Shown here: piece after piece, positions 52,616 through 61,848 of the stretch | Layout: each line of letters begins with the position of its first letter | How positions within the stretch are numbered: the stretch's first letter is position 1 | Assembly: GCA_016711045.1 (NCBI GenBank) | Contig: JADJTT010000006.1 | Location: forward strand, 534,802-598,801 | DNA length: 64,000 nucleotides | Direction: 5' to 3' | Source: Saprospirales bacterium | GTDB taxonomy: Bacteria; Bacteroidota; Bacteroidia; Chitinophagales; Saprospiraceae | Translations under genes and position numbers: made by a program | The notes under the pieces: model-generated | What the model was told of the DNA's origin: nothing | The model's database searches: none | What the model saw: only the letters and a program-made list of their open reading frames with translations

Positions 52616-55600
52616 GTAAGTACAACCCGAATACCGCGGCGACTTCTTGCCTGGCATGTCCGGAAGGTACGTTTGGCGCCGCCCAGGGCCAGGTCGTATG
52701 CGAAACCTGCGAACCAGGTTCGGTAGCTGCTGCTCAAGGACTGAACGCGTGTGCAGATTGCGGCGATCCGGTTTTCAGCGCGCCTTGTCCGACCCTCACG
52801 CCGGTGACGGTAAATGCAGACCCCGGCGCCTGCAGCGCTTCGGTAACCCTTGCCATACCGACCTTAAATGAGGATTGTACGCGGAACCATGCGCTTGATT
52901 TCGGCGAAACGAGCGATTATGTATCGATCGGTAACTTGGGCGCGGTTTCAAACTGGACCATAGAGACCTGGTTTAAACACAATGGCTTGGTGAACTATGA
53001 GAATATTTTCCATTCAGATGATGTGAATGCGAACAATGGCGTCAGATTGGAAATAAGTGCCAACTATATACCTGGTGGGCATTTATATCTTGGTGTAAAC
53101 GGTTCTTTATTCACCATCGTGCCGCTTGGAGATCCTCTGTCCAGCGACTGGCATCACATCGCCATTGTGGGGGATCAAACCAATAACCGGATTGATATTT
53201 ATTTGGATGGCGTGAAAGAAGTTGATGGCGCCGTACCTGGCAGTTGGCCTGCCACCTTCCCGAATTTTGCCATTGGCAGAGGATTCAGTAGTACCTTGGC
53301 AGAGAGAGATTTTAATGGTGCTGTGGACGAATTCCGTATCTGGAACTACGCCCGCAGCGAGGCAGAGATCCAGGCCACCAAAGACCTGGAGATCAACTCC
53401 ACCTACCCAGGCCTCATTTCCTACTACAATTTCAATGAAGGCATCGCCTGCTGCAACAATACCGGCCTGACCACCCTGCCCGATGGCATGGGCGCCCACA
53501 ACGGCACGTTGAATAATTTCGCTCTCAACGGTGGTTGCACTTCCAACTGGAGAGGCGGTGTGCCGGTACTGGGCGATTCGCTTTGGCTGGTCAACGACCT
53601 GACCAACGATTGCAGCGATCCTTCCGGCGTATTTTCCGTAGGCACCCATACGGTGACCTGGACGGCCACCGGCGCAAATAACGCGACGGCGACCTGTGCG
53701 CAGACGGTGACGGTGCTGAGTGCGCCCGGTGGGGTAGGAGATGAACTTACCCTCTGGTTAAAAGCCGATGCGGGTGTGACGACATCTGGAAGCGATGTGA
53801 CGCTTTGGGCAGATCAGTCGGCCGGAGGTAAGGATGTGACGCCATTGTCGACCAGTCCGGTATTGAATGGTAGCGATGTCAACTTCAACCCGGGCATCGA
53901 TTTTACCAATGATATCCTCACCACCAGTACGAATGGGATCATTCTGCCGAATACGTCCTACACGAAAGTAGCCGTATTTAAATTTGATGGGGCGGGAACG
54001 AACAATATCATTTCTTCTAGTGTCGATAATGCCACTGCATTTTGGGGTTCAGGATCCACTACCAATTTACACCTTTGGCACAATTTGAATAATTTTGTCA
54101 CAGCCAACAATGTGGTCAATACCAGCCGGTATTACCTTGGCACAGGGGTGTATGGGCAACCTAGCGGGCAAATCAATCAGGTGCGCGTAGATGGCAACCT
54201 CAAAGCATCCAATACAAATTCCATAGCATTTGGCACGGATGCCTTAGTCCGTATTGGAGGTCATGTTGCAGGCAATTTCCTCAATGGCAGAATTGCCGAG
54301 GCAATCGTCTTTAATCGGGATCTGACCGCCAGTGAGTTGCAAAAGGTAGAATCCTATCTCAGCCTCAAATACGGCATCACCCTCGACCAAACCGCTGCCC
54401 AAAATTACCTGGCCAGCGATGGCTCCACCCTCATGTGGGATGCTTCGACCACAGGCAGCTACAAGCACGACATCGCTGGTATCGGCCGCGACGACTGTTC
54501 GACACTCGATCAGCGCCAGTCCAGGTCGGTAAACAGTGACGCCATCGTGACGATGGGCCTGGGCGCTATTGCTGCGTCCAACGCCGCCAATGCAAATGCC
54601 TTTGGCGCTAACCAGCAGTTCCTGGTATGGGCCAATAACGATGCCGCTCCTGCCAAAGCCAATTCTACCACCACCAACCTGCCCTCGGGCGTCAACGAGC
54701 GCATGACGCGGGTATGGCAAGTGGAAGAGAACAACGGCGATGTGGGTACACTGGAGATCCAGCTGAATCTCAGCAGCCTGGGCTGGACGCCGACCTCTGC
54801 CGGCGATTACTTCCTGTTGATCGACGACGACGGCAGTGATTTCTCGAATGCGACGAAGATCACGGCAAGTTCCTTCAGCAGCGATATTGCCACCTTCACC
54901 GGTGTCAACCTGGCAGATGGGCAGTACTTCACGCTCGGGGTGTCCAGTTGCGACATCTCCATCACCTCGTTTACGGTGATGGATGAGGTGTGTCCGGGAG
55001 CGAATGATGGTCAGATAACAGTGGTGGCTGTGTGCAACAGCTGTGGAAGCAGCTTGGATATCCGCTACAGCATCAGTCCCGATCCAAACAGCGTGGGCCT
55101 GCAGACGAGCAATGTGTTCTCCAACCTGCCGGATGACACCTATACCATTACGGTAGAAGATGTGAATGATCCCACCTGCACCGATAGTGGTTTGCAAACG
55201 ATCAATCCGGGTGTGGATATTACTGCTCCCACCGTAACCTGTCCAACCCCTGATCCTGTGGCCAACACCAGCGACGACGGCACAGGAGACTGCTCCACCG
55301 TCATTTCCGGTTTACAGGCCACCGGGGCAGACAACTGCACAGTAGCAGGCAACCTGGAATTCACCTACTCGGTAACCGGCGCCACGACCCAGGCCAGCAC
55401 CAATGCAACGGGCAGCCCGCTGGATCTGAGTGGCATTGCCTTTAACACCGGTCTAAGCACCGTCAACGTTTCGGTAACGGATGAGGCATCCAATACGAGT
55501 ACAACTTGCTCGTTCACCGTGACGGTGAATGATGATGAAAAACCTTCCATTACCTGTCCGTCGAATATCGTGCAAAGCACGGATGCTGGAGTATGTACCG

Positions 55601-57351
55601 CCGACGTGACCGTACCTCAGCCTACCGTTGACGACAATTGCCCCGTTGAGACGCCGGTGGCGACCACCAATACCATTACGATCGAAGCGTGGATCTACCA
55701 CGAGGGAATACAGGGAAATGCAGACGGAATCGTTTTCACCAGAGATGGGGGGCCCGCAGTAGGATTGAATATTGGTTGGTTAAGCAATTCAAAGATCGGG
55801 TACCATTGGAATAACCAGGGAAATACATACAATTGGACAGGCGGACCCACTTATGCGCTCAATGCCTGGAACCACGTTGCGCTCGTGATTGAACCTACCA
55901 AGGCCACCATTTATCTGAATGGAACGCCCTATGTCAACAATGTGTCCCATCCCGTTTTGGACCTGAACCGGCTCTGGTTGATCGGCCTGGATCCCTGTTG
56001 CGGCCGTTACTTTGACGGTTCTATCGACGAGGTTCGGATCTGGGGTTACGCCCGGACCCAGGCCGAGATCATGGGTACGATGAATGTAGAGCTGACAGGT
56101 GGTGAAGCAGGCTTGCTTGCCTACTACAACCTGAACCAGGGCGTTGCCGGAGGTTCCAACCCGGGTGAGACAACGGCCATTGCTTCCAAAGGAACTGACG
56201 GAACGCTCATCGGCTTTGGACTGACCGGCTCTTCCTCCAACTGGGTAGCCGGACAAGCAGGTTTTGGAAATAGCCTGAATTTCGACGGTACAGATGATGA
56301 GGTCACCTTTAATCTCACTACCAGTTCTTCCCTGTTGACGCTCACGAACGACTTTAATAATTCGACCAATGCCTCGGGCGCCTATAATAAGGGAACGACC
56401 AATGTGGTCTGGACGGTGACCGACGCTGCCGGCAACAACACCTCCTGCACGATGACCGTCACCATTACGGACGACGAAGCGCCTGTGGTGACCTGCCCTG
56501 GCGGCCAAACCGCCAATACAAGCGCCGACGCTACAGGCAACTGCAGCACCACGATCGCCGGCCTGCAAGTCAGCGCGACGGACAATTGCGATCCGGCCGC
56601 TAGCTTGAGCTTCACCTATTCGGTGAGCGGGGCCACGACGGTGGGCAGCACGACGACAACCGGCAGTCCGCTGGATCTGGGTAGTATTGCCTTCGACAAA
56701 GGTGTGAGCACGGTCTCGGTCTCGGTATCGGATGCGAACAGTCCGACACCGAATGTAAATACCACCTGCTCGTTCACTGTGACGGTGAGCGACGATGAAG
56801 CGCCTTCCGTCACCTGCCCGGGTCCGCAAACAGCCAACACCAGCGACGACGCTACAGGCGATTGCTCAACGACGATCGCCGGCCTGCAAGTCAGCGCGAC
56901 GGACAATTGCGATCCGGCCGCTAGCTTGAGCTTCACCTATTCGGTCACCGGGGCCACGACGGTGGGCAGCACGAATGCCACGGGCAGTCCGCTGGATCTG
57001 AGTGGTATTGCCTTCGGCAAAGGCGTGAGCACGGTATCGGTCTCGGTAGCGGATGCGAACAGCCCGACGCCGAATGTAGATAACAGCTGTTCGTTTACCG
57101 TAACGGTGACCGACGACGAGCCCCCCGTCATCACCCTCCTGGGCGATGCCAGCGTCATCCACTGCAAAGGCTCGGCATACATCGATGCCGGTGCTACGGC
57201 CGCCGATAACTGCGATGGCGATATTTCTGGAAACATTACCGTTGGAGGCGACGTTGTGGATGTAAATACGGCAAACACCTACACGGTGACCTACAACGTA
57301 TCCGATGCGGCGGCCAACCGGCTGCAGAAGTCACGCGCAGGTGTCCGGTGA
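52495..57351 (+). CDS. Giant surface protein B, part 2: ephrin-like, LamG, DUF8202-like, SprB, HYR and DUF5011-like domains
   Basis: Real coding in this frame begins at about 52543 (ECEACLPGTYQDQ), continuing part 1. Order: ephrin-like repeats (to ~52800), LamG (~52890-53560), HYR-like segment, a sandwich plus DUF8202-like region (~53740-54950; SYLSLKYGITLDQTAAQNY, AGIGRDDCSTLDQRQS), an SprB-like repeat (~54950-55215; VCPGANDGQITVVA), HYR (~55217-55650), another LamG that lacks its first strand (DDNCPVETPVATTNTITIEA, ~55660-56340), two nearly identical HYR units (56470-57111) and a DUF5011-like domain (~57112-57310; YIDAGATAADNCDGDIS). Thereafter indels break it. The domain set is that of gliding or adhesion proteins of Bacteroidota. 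No enzyme domain is seen. Confidence 0.78.
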   Translation: MYPMSGRIFSGCLRRFECEACLPGTYQDQAGSINCTACEVGKYNPNTAATSCLACPEGTFGAAQGQVVCETCEPGSVAAAQGLNACADCGDPVFSAPCPTLTPVTVNADPGACSASVTLAIPTLNEDCTRNHALDFGETSDYVSIGNLGAVSNWTIETWFKHNGLVNYENIFHSDDVNANNGVRLEISANYIPGGHLYLGVNGSLFTIVPLGDPLSSDWHHIAIVGDQTNNRIDIYLDGVKEVDGAVPGSWPATFPNFAIGRGFSSTLAERDFNGAVDEFRIWNYARSEAEIQATKDLEINSTYPGLISYYNFNEGIACCNNTGLTTLPDGMGAHNGTLNNFALNGGCTSNWRGGVPVLGDSLWLVNDLTNDCSDPSGVFSVGTHTVTWTATGANNATATCAQTVTVLSAPGGVGDELTLWLKADAGVTTSGSDVTLWADQSAGGKDVTPLSTSPVLNGSDVNFNPGIDFTNDILTTSTNGIILPNTSYTKVAVFKFDGAGTNNIISSSVDNATAFWGSGSTTNLHLWHNLNNFVTANNVVNTSRYYLGTGVYGQPSGQINQVRVDGNLKASNTNSIAFGTDALVRIGGHVAGNFLNGRIAEAIVFNRDLTASELQKVESYLSLKYGITLDQTAAQNYLASDGSTLMWDASTTGSYKHDIAGIGRDDCSTLDQRQSRSVNSDAIVTMGLGAIAASNAANANAFGANQQFLVWANNDAAPAKANSTTTNLPSGVNERMTRVWQVEENNGDVGTLEIQLNLSSLGWTPTSAGDYFLLIDDDGSDFSNATKITASSFSSDIATFTGVNLADGQYFTLGVSSCDISITSFTVMDEVCPGANDGQITVVAVCNSCGSSLDIRYSISPDPNSVGLQTSNVFSNLPDDTYTITVEDVNDPTCTDSGLQTINPGVDITAPTVTCPTPDPVANTSDDGTGDCSTVISGLQATGADNCTVAGNLEFTYSVTGATTQASTNATGSPLDLSGIAFNTGLSTVNVSVTDEASNTSTTCSFTVTVNDDEKPSITCPSNIVQSTDAGVCTADVTVPQPTVDDNCPVETPVATTNTITIEAWIYHEGIQGNADGIVFTRDGGPAVGLNIGWLSNSKIGYHWNNQGNTYNWTGGPTYALNAWNHVALVIEPTKATIYLNGTPYVNNVSHPVLDLNRLWLIGLDPCCGRYFDGSIDEVRIWGYARTQAEIMGTMNVELTGGEAGLLAYYNLNQGVAGGSNPGETTAIASKGTDGTLIGFGLTGSSSNWVAGQAGFGNSLNFDGTDDEVTFNLTTSSSLLTLTNDFNNSTNASGAYNKGTTNVVWTVTDAAGNNTSCTMTVTITDDEAPVVTCPGGQTANTSADATGNCSTTIAGLQVSATDNCDPAASLSFTYSVSGATTVGSTTTTGSPLDLGSIAFDKGVSTVSVSVSDANSPTPNVNTTCSFTVTVSDDEAPSVTCPGPQTANTSDDATGDCSTTIAGLQVSATDNCDPAASLSFTYSVTGATTVGSTNATGSPLDLSGIAFGKGVSTVSVSVADANSPTPNVDNSCSFTVTVTDDEPPVITLLGDASVIHCKGSAYIDAGATAADNCDGDISGNITVGGDVVDVNTANTYTVTYNVSDAAANRLQKSRAGVR
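56470..57111 (+). repeat. Two tandem 321-bp HYR-domain repeats
   Basis: Units 56470-56790 and 56791-57111 each encode 107 residues (starting DDEAP, with CNGTT-like STTIAGLQVSATDNCD inside). Long stretches are identical at DNA level, including the segment around tcgccggcctgcaagtcagc. A diverged earlier unit is at ~55217-55530. Confidence 0.92.
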
Positions 57352-57667
57352 TCGACCCGAAAAGGCCACAGCCAGCGCAACGACCGATGCCTTCTGCAGC
57401 GGCGGCAATACGGGCATCACCGTAGATCTGAACGCCGATGCCGACGCCTACCTGGTCAACGTGACGTGACACGAGGCCGCCTTCGGGCTATACCAGTCCG
57501 CAAACCAATAAGGGCGATGGCGCTCGGTGCTGGAGCCAACGCGATGAGCAATACAGGTAGCGTAGATGCGGTTATCGAATACACGATCACCCCTATCATT
57601 ACGGACCCAACGGCGAGGAACGAACAGGCTGGCGGCGACGATTGCCTGGGCCTGAGATCCCAAGACC
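57310..57667. other. Frame-broken link inside giant gene B
   Basis: Coding sequence can be followed only by changing frame several times (ANRAAEVT-like, then ATTDAFCSGGNTGITVDL, then EYTITPIITDPTARN). The text resembles PKD-like or Ig-like domains. Multiple single-base errors are the likely cause. Confidence 0.6.
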
Positions 57668-58033
57668 GTGACGGTCACCGTGAAACCCGAGCCGGTAGGC
57701 GCCAATACCACCTACGAAGTCTGCACGGGCACGACCCTGAACATCGACCTGCAAAGCCTGATCAGCAATTCGGTACTGAGCGACTTCAGCTGGGTAGCGG
57801 CAGATAACGGCGCGGTCAACGGTGAAGAAACCGGTACCCAAAACAGCAGCGTGATCGACAACCAACTCGACCTGGTGGTTCCGGCCAACGGCAACAAAAC
57901 AGTAACCTACACGGTGACCCCGACGGGCCTGAACGGTTGCCCGGGGCAGCCCTTCACGATCACCGTAGTGGTTTTGCCTGTGACATCACCGTCTCTGATC
58001 CATGCGTCTGCAAAGACAATGCCACGACGCTGA
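57668..58033 (+). CDS. Giant surface protein B, part 3: PKD-like domain
   Basis: This frame (not a true start) encodes a PKD-like domain of the type YEVCTGTTLNIDLQSLI ... NKTVTYTVTPTGLNGCPG, common in Bacteroidota surface proteins. Homology ends at about 57975; the C-terminal module then begins one frame over with CDITVSDPCVCKDNATTL (57985 to ~58150), and shifts again at about 58150-58200. Confidence 0.65.
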   Translation: MTVTVKPEPVGANTTYEVCTGTTLNIDLQSLISNSVLSDFSWVAADNGAVNGEETGTQNSSVIDNQLDLVVPANGNKTVTYTVTPTGLNGCPGQPFTITVVVLPVTSPSLIHASAKTMPRR

Positions 58034-58096
58034 CCAACGGGCAGTTTGACGAGACGGTGGAAGTGACCGGTCCATCTGGGGATACCTGGACGGTGG

Positions 58097-58636
58097 TTGT
58101 GGCTCCAGGGTTGTACCAGACAGGCAGTCCGGCGCCCCAGCACGCGCCACTACCTGGGCAACAGGAACAGTCCTGACGGAAGCCCCGGCAGGAACTTACA
58201 CGACCGGAGGATCCACGTCGACGCCCTGGGCTATGCCATCTCCGTGACCAACGGCGCGGTGACGCTGAGCGCTTCCAATACCTGCTACTACCCGAATCCG
58301 AGCTTCAGCGGCCTGAATGCGGTATATTGCAGCCAGGACGGCCCACAAACAGCGACAGTCACGGCCGATCTGGGTGATGCCAGTGGTACAGCTACTGTAG
58401 AGAACGTGCTTTTCGAATTGATCCGCCAAAGCGACAATACGGTGATTGATTCCCAATCGGGAACCGGCGACGCCTCTAACTTCAATCCATCCACCTTGCC
58501 CGATGGCCACTATACCCTCCGGGTGACCTTCGATGCGATTAATTCGGGAATCCACCCGGGTTGTCTACAGGCAATCGAGGAGGATTTTGAAGTGCGCAGA
58601 GTAGGGTGTGGGACGTTCCCGTGGAGTGGGAATTGA
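58097..58636 (+). CDS. Giant surface protein B, part 4: conserved C-terminal module
   Basis: From about 58205 this frame continues the C-terminal module seen in protein A: HVDALGYAISVTNGAVTLS, CYYPNPSFSGLNAVYCSQ, TATVTADLGDASGTATVEN, LRVTFDAINSGIHPGC and the end VGCGTFPWSGN. The preceding residues of this frame are out of register. Two copies of this module ending at the same residues in the two giant proteins suggest a shared sorting, anchoring or folding role. Confidence 0.75.
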   Translation: MWLQGCTRQAVRRPSTRHYLGNRNSPDGSPGRNLHDRRIHVDALGYAISVTNGAVTLSASNTCYYPNPSFSGLNAVYCSQDGPQTATVTADLGDASGTATVENVLFELIRQSDNTVIDSQSGTGDASNFNPSTLPDGHYTLRVTFDAINSGIHPGCLQAIEEDFEVRRVGCGTFPWSGN

Positions 58637-58640
58637 TAAT

Positions 58641-58723
58641 TAGTTTTCAATTTTCAGTGCTTAATTTTCAGTTATTAGACTTGGTTTGATAACTGAAAAT
58701 TAAGCACTGAAAATTGAAAACTA
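58641..58723. repeat. AT-rich inverted repeat, perfect 35-bp arms
   Basis: Arms 58641-58675 and 58689-58723 (tagttttcaattttcagtgc and complement) are perfect over 35 bp with a 13-nt loop. They lie between the stop of giant gene B (58636) and the VWA gene. The minus-strand stop codon of the VWA gene (58721-58723) is the outer end of the right arm. Confidence 0.96.
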
Positions 58724-59606
58724 CTTCACCACCACCATCTTCACCACCTCCCCCGGTTCCCCCTGTACCCAATACACTCCAGGAGCCCAGTTTTCAGTAT
58801 CCAGGGAAAAGGTAGTTGCGGAAATTTCATTTTTGGAAAAAATTTCTCGTCCCTGATTATCCCAGATCTGGATCAAACCGAGCGGCCCGGCCGGGGATTG
58901 TATAGTTGCCGTCTCCCGTGCGGGATTGGGGAAAATAGATAGGCCGGCGGAGACGACCGTCTTTTGCGTCGCATTGTCCATTTCCGGGCAGTACAATCTG
59001 ACCACAGCTTCATGCCAGTAAGGGTCTTCCCAATCCAGCAATAGCCCGCCGGTGGATTCAGCCACCTGTTGTTGCCAGGCCAAGGCCGCTTCGTTGGAAG
59101 CGTCAGGCGATAAAACCACTACCCGGATCCCGTTTTCCTTCAATTTTTCCATAATTTCATCCGTTCGTTCAGGTTCCCGGTGGAGCATCCGAAAGAAAGA
59201 CGACCAGTCGTTCGGCGCCTTCCCGCCAGTCGAATTTTTGAGTTTGCAAAAGCATATCGTTCAATGGCTCGGCATCGTCGCCCCCGCCTACGGCCCGGAA
59301 AGTGGTGAGGAAATGCCAGGTGCTATCGACCACAGGGCCCAGGGGGTAGTCCCGGTAGATGAACCGCTCCGTTTGATCGCGGAAGACCAGTCCGCCGGTA
59401 CGCAAATCGGCATCGGCCAATTGTCCGGAAAAGTATTGGAGGTTGTGCGGAAGCGCCGCCAGTTCCTCCCGCATCGAGCTGGTCGCGTCGACGACGAAGA
59501 CCATGTCGAGAGGCTGGCCGGCGCAAGGGGACTGGGCATATGAGATTGATTGGATCAGGCAATAGCTGATAGCGATAAGTAGGACGTTTCGGGTTTTCAT
59601 AGCCAT
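58721..59606 (-). CDS. Secreted VWA-domain protein with T9SS type A sorting domain (one frameshift)
   Basis: Two overlapping frames make one gene. The first (59606 to 59169) has a signal peptide (NVLLIAISYCLIQSISYAQ) and a von Willebrand A domain with the metal site DATSSM (DxTxS) in DMVFVVDATSSM. The second (from 59188 to 58721) continues the A domain (RTDEIMEKLKENGIRVVVLS) and ends in a T9SS type A sorting domain (GLSIFPNPARETATI ... VYWVQGEPGEVVK). A missing base at about 59183 explains the break (APPGT versus MLHREPERTD). Restored length is ~295 residues. The protein should be a secreted metal-dependent binding protein. It follows the other VWA gene on the same strand. Confidence 0.78.
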
Positions 59607-59617
59607 TTGATTTTTTA

Positions 59618-59718
59618 AACCGCGAAGGCGCTAAGGGCGCAAAGAGGTCGAGTTTTAACAACCTGACATCCAGCAATAATGATCTGACCTCTTTGCGTCC
59701 TTAGCGTCTTTAGCGGTT
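59618..59718. repeat. Inverted repeat with 32-33-bp imperfect arms
   Basis: Arms 59618-59649 (aaccgcgaaggcgctaaggg...) and 59686-59718 (gacctctttgcgtccttagc...) are complementary except for a few mismatches, separated by 36 bp. It lies between two minus-strand VWA genes. It differs in sequence from both other repeat sets in the window. Confidence 0.85.
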
Positions 59719-59727
59719 GATAAAAAA

Positions 59728-61671
59728 TTATTGAGGCAATGGAATGCCTTTCATTTTTGAGCAACAGCGCCAAAACTCTTTTCCGCAACCCAAACGCATC
59801 CCGTCCCATCGCCCCGGTAGCCAGTTCCTCGATCATCTCAAAAGTCACATCTCCCATATAAGGCGAATTTTCACCAACAAACTACACCCTGCTACCGCTG
59901 CCGCCCAGCGAAAATCATCGGAGGTGTTTTCCAGCGACTGCCATTGGCGGGTCAACGGCTCCCTGCATCAGGTAACTTTGCTTCTCATCGGGCTTTTTGT
60001 AGCGCAACTCCAGGGTGGCCAGTGCCTCCTGGGCATCCCTGCCGCCGATGGGCACGATCTCATAGAGCGCTCGTCACGCTGTGTCCTGCGCCCATTTCCC
60101 CGCATCTTTGGTGTCGTCGTCAAAGTCTTCCTTGGCCAAAATCCGGTTTTCGTAGCCAATGAGGCGGTAACTGGCCACCGTTTCCGGATTGAACCGCACT
60201 GCAGCTTGACGTCCTTGGCGATGGTGTAGAGGGTGCCGGTCAGCTCCTGGGTGAAGACCTTGCGGGCCTCATTTTCCGTATCGATAGGCGTACTGGCCAT
60301 TGCCCTTGTCGGCGAGGCGTTCCAGGTTGTTGTCTTTCAGGTTGCCCATGCCGTAGCCGAGGGTGGTGAGGAAAATGCCGGTCTCCCCGCTTCCGGGCGA
60401 TCAGGGCTTCCAAAGAGTCGGGATGGCTGATGCCCACGTTGAAGTCGCCATCAGTGGCGAGGATGATCCGGTTGTTCCTTCGGGTAAAATGATCCGAAGC
60501 AACCTTGTAGGCCAATTCGATACCTTGCCCTCCCGGCCGTAGAACCGCCGGCGTTCAATTTTCCGATCGCTTCCCGAATGACATCCTTATAGGCCCCGGA
60601 GGTCATGGGAAGCACCAGTCCCGCGGCGCCGGCGTACACCACAATAGCTACCTGATCTTGCGGCCGAAGCTGGTTGATCAGCATGTCGAGCGATTGCTTC
60701 ACCAGGGGCAGCTTATTGGCGTCATTCATCGAGCCGCTTACATCCAACAGGAAGACCATGCTGCTGGGCGGCATATTGTCGAAGCATTTGCTTTCTCTCC
60801 TGAAGCCCAATGGACATCAGCCAGTTGCCTTCCTGCCAGGGACAATCGCTGAGTTCGGTATGCACCGAATAGGGGTGCGGCCCGTAGGCTGGGCATAGTC
60901 ACACGTGAAATAATTGATCCATTCCTCAGTGCGGATCGCATCGGCAGGCGGCAGCGTTCCTCTGTGGAGGTAGGTGCGCATCAGGCTGTACGAGGCCCGG
61001 TCGACATCGATGCTGAAGGTGGAGTAGTCCTCGTCGACCGGAGAGATATAGTCATTTTCCACCCATATTCCGAAGGAATCGCCGGATGGGACCTCCTCCA
61101 TTTTTCGCTCCATTTTGCGCCATGCACGTTTGGAGATCTTTTGGGCGGAAGTGTACCTTTACCCGAACCCCGTCCAGATAGTACACCGTAGTATTGGCTC
61201 GAGAGCCTTTAATGGTCACGGCGTCTCCTTTATCCTTCGATTTGACGCCTGCAACATTGGCGTTGAGGCCGCGCACATTCTTTCTCGGCATTCGCTGGAT
61301 CTGTTCAGCTGTCACATAGCCCCCGGTAGAGGTATTATCCTGCTGGATCAACGGCACTTTATACCCGGTTATCACGACCTCTTCCAACTCGACACCGCCC
61401 GATAGTGCGACATCCAGTTTAGTCACTTCCCCTTCGCGAATAACGACCCGTTGATGTGTTGGGTCTGAAAACCCACATACGACACCTCTACGTCATCCCC
61501 GGGATCGAGATTGTTCAGCCGGTAATACCCCTCAAAATCGGTATGGGCGCCTGCGATAAACACCTTGTTTTGTTTAAGGATTATCTGGGCGCCGATGAGG
61601 CCTTCGCCTGTTTCCTGTTCGGTGATTATTCCTTCGAGAGAAGTTTGACTCCAGATCGGAGCCATGTACAA
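59728..61671 (-). pseudogene. YfbK-like VWA protein with carboxypeptidase-regulatory and TonB-plug-like N-terminus, multiply frameshifted
   Basis: Reading leftwards from 61671, frames must be changed at about 61424, 61080, 60817, 60500, 60300 and further on. The order is a CarboxypepD_reg-like domain (LEGIITEQETGEGLIGAQII), a plug-like segment (VTAEQIQRMPRKNVRGLNAN), the YfbK N-terminal region (YSTFSIDVDRASYSLMRTYL, EEWINYF), a VWA domain with MIDAS DVSGSM (MVFLLDVSGSMNDANKL), and a helical C-terminus to a TAA at 59728. The signal peptide lies upstream of 61671 without a clear start codon (KKLKLNRYVKTVHLLTGALL in frame to ~61731). Six or more breaks within conserved sequence suggest base-calling errors. 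Members of this family are secreted or membrane-associated; function unknown. Confidence 0.65.
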
Positions 61672-61848
61672 TAGGGCCCCAGTAAGTAAATGTACTGTTT
61701 TGACATACCTGTTCAGTTTTAGTTTTTTTAAGGGATTGATGGGGATTAATCCCTTACAATCCCCATAATAAGCTTTCCTGCAATAATCGATGATTAATCG
61801 TCGCGGGCCTAACCAAAAGAAGCGGATAAGTCAGGTTTCAAAATTTTA

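Noticed and set aside
55789..56829. Open frame of 346 codons on the minus strand inside giant gene B
   Set aside because: Antisense to LamG and HYR domains; repetitive because the HYR units repeat.
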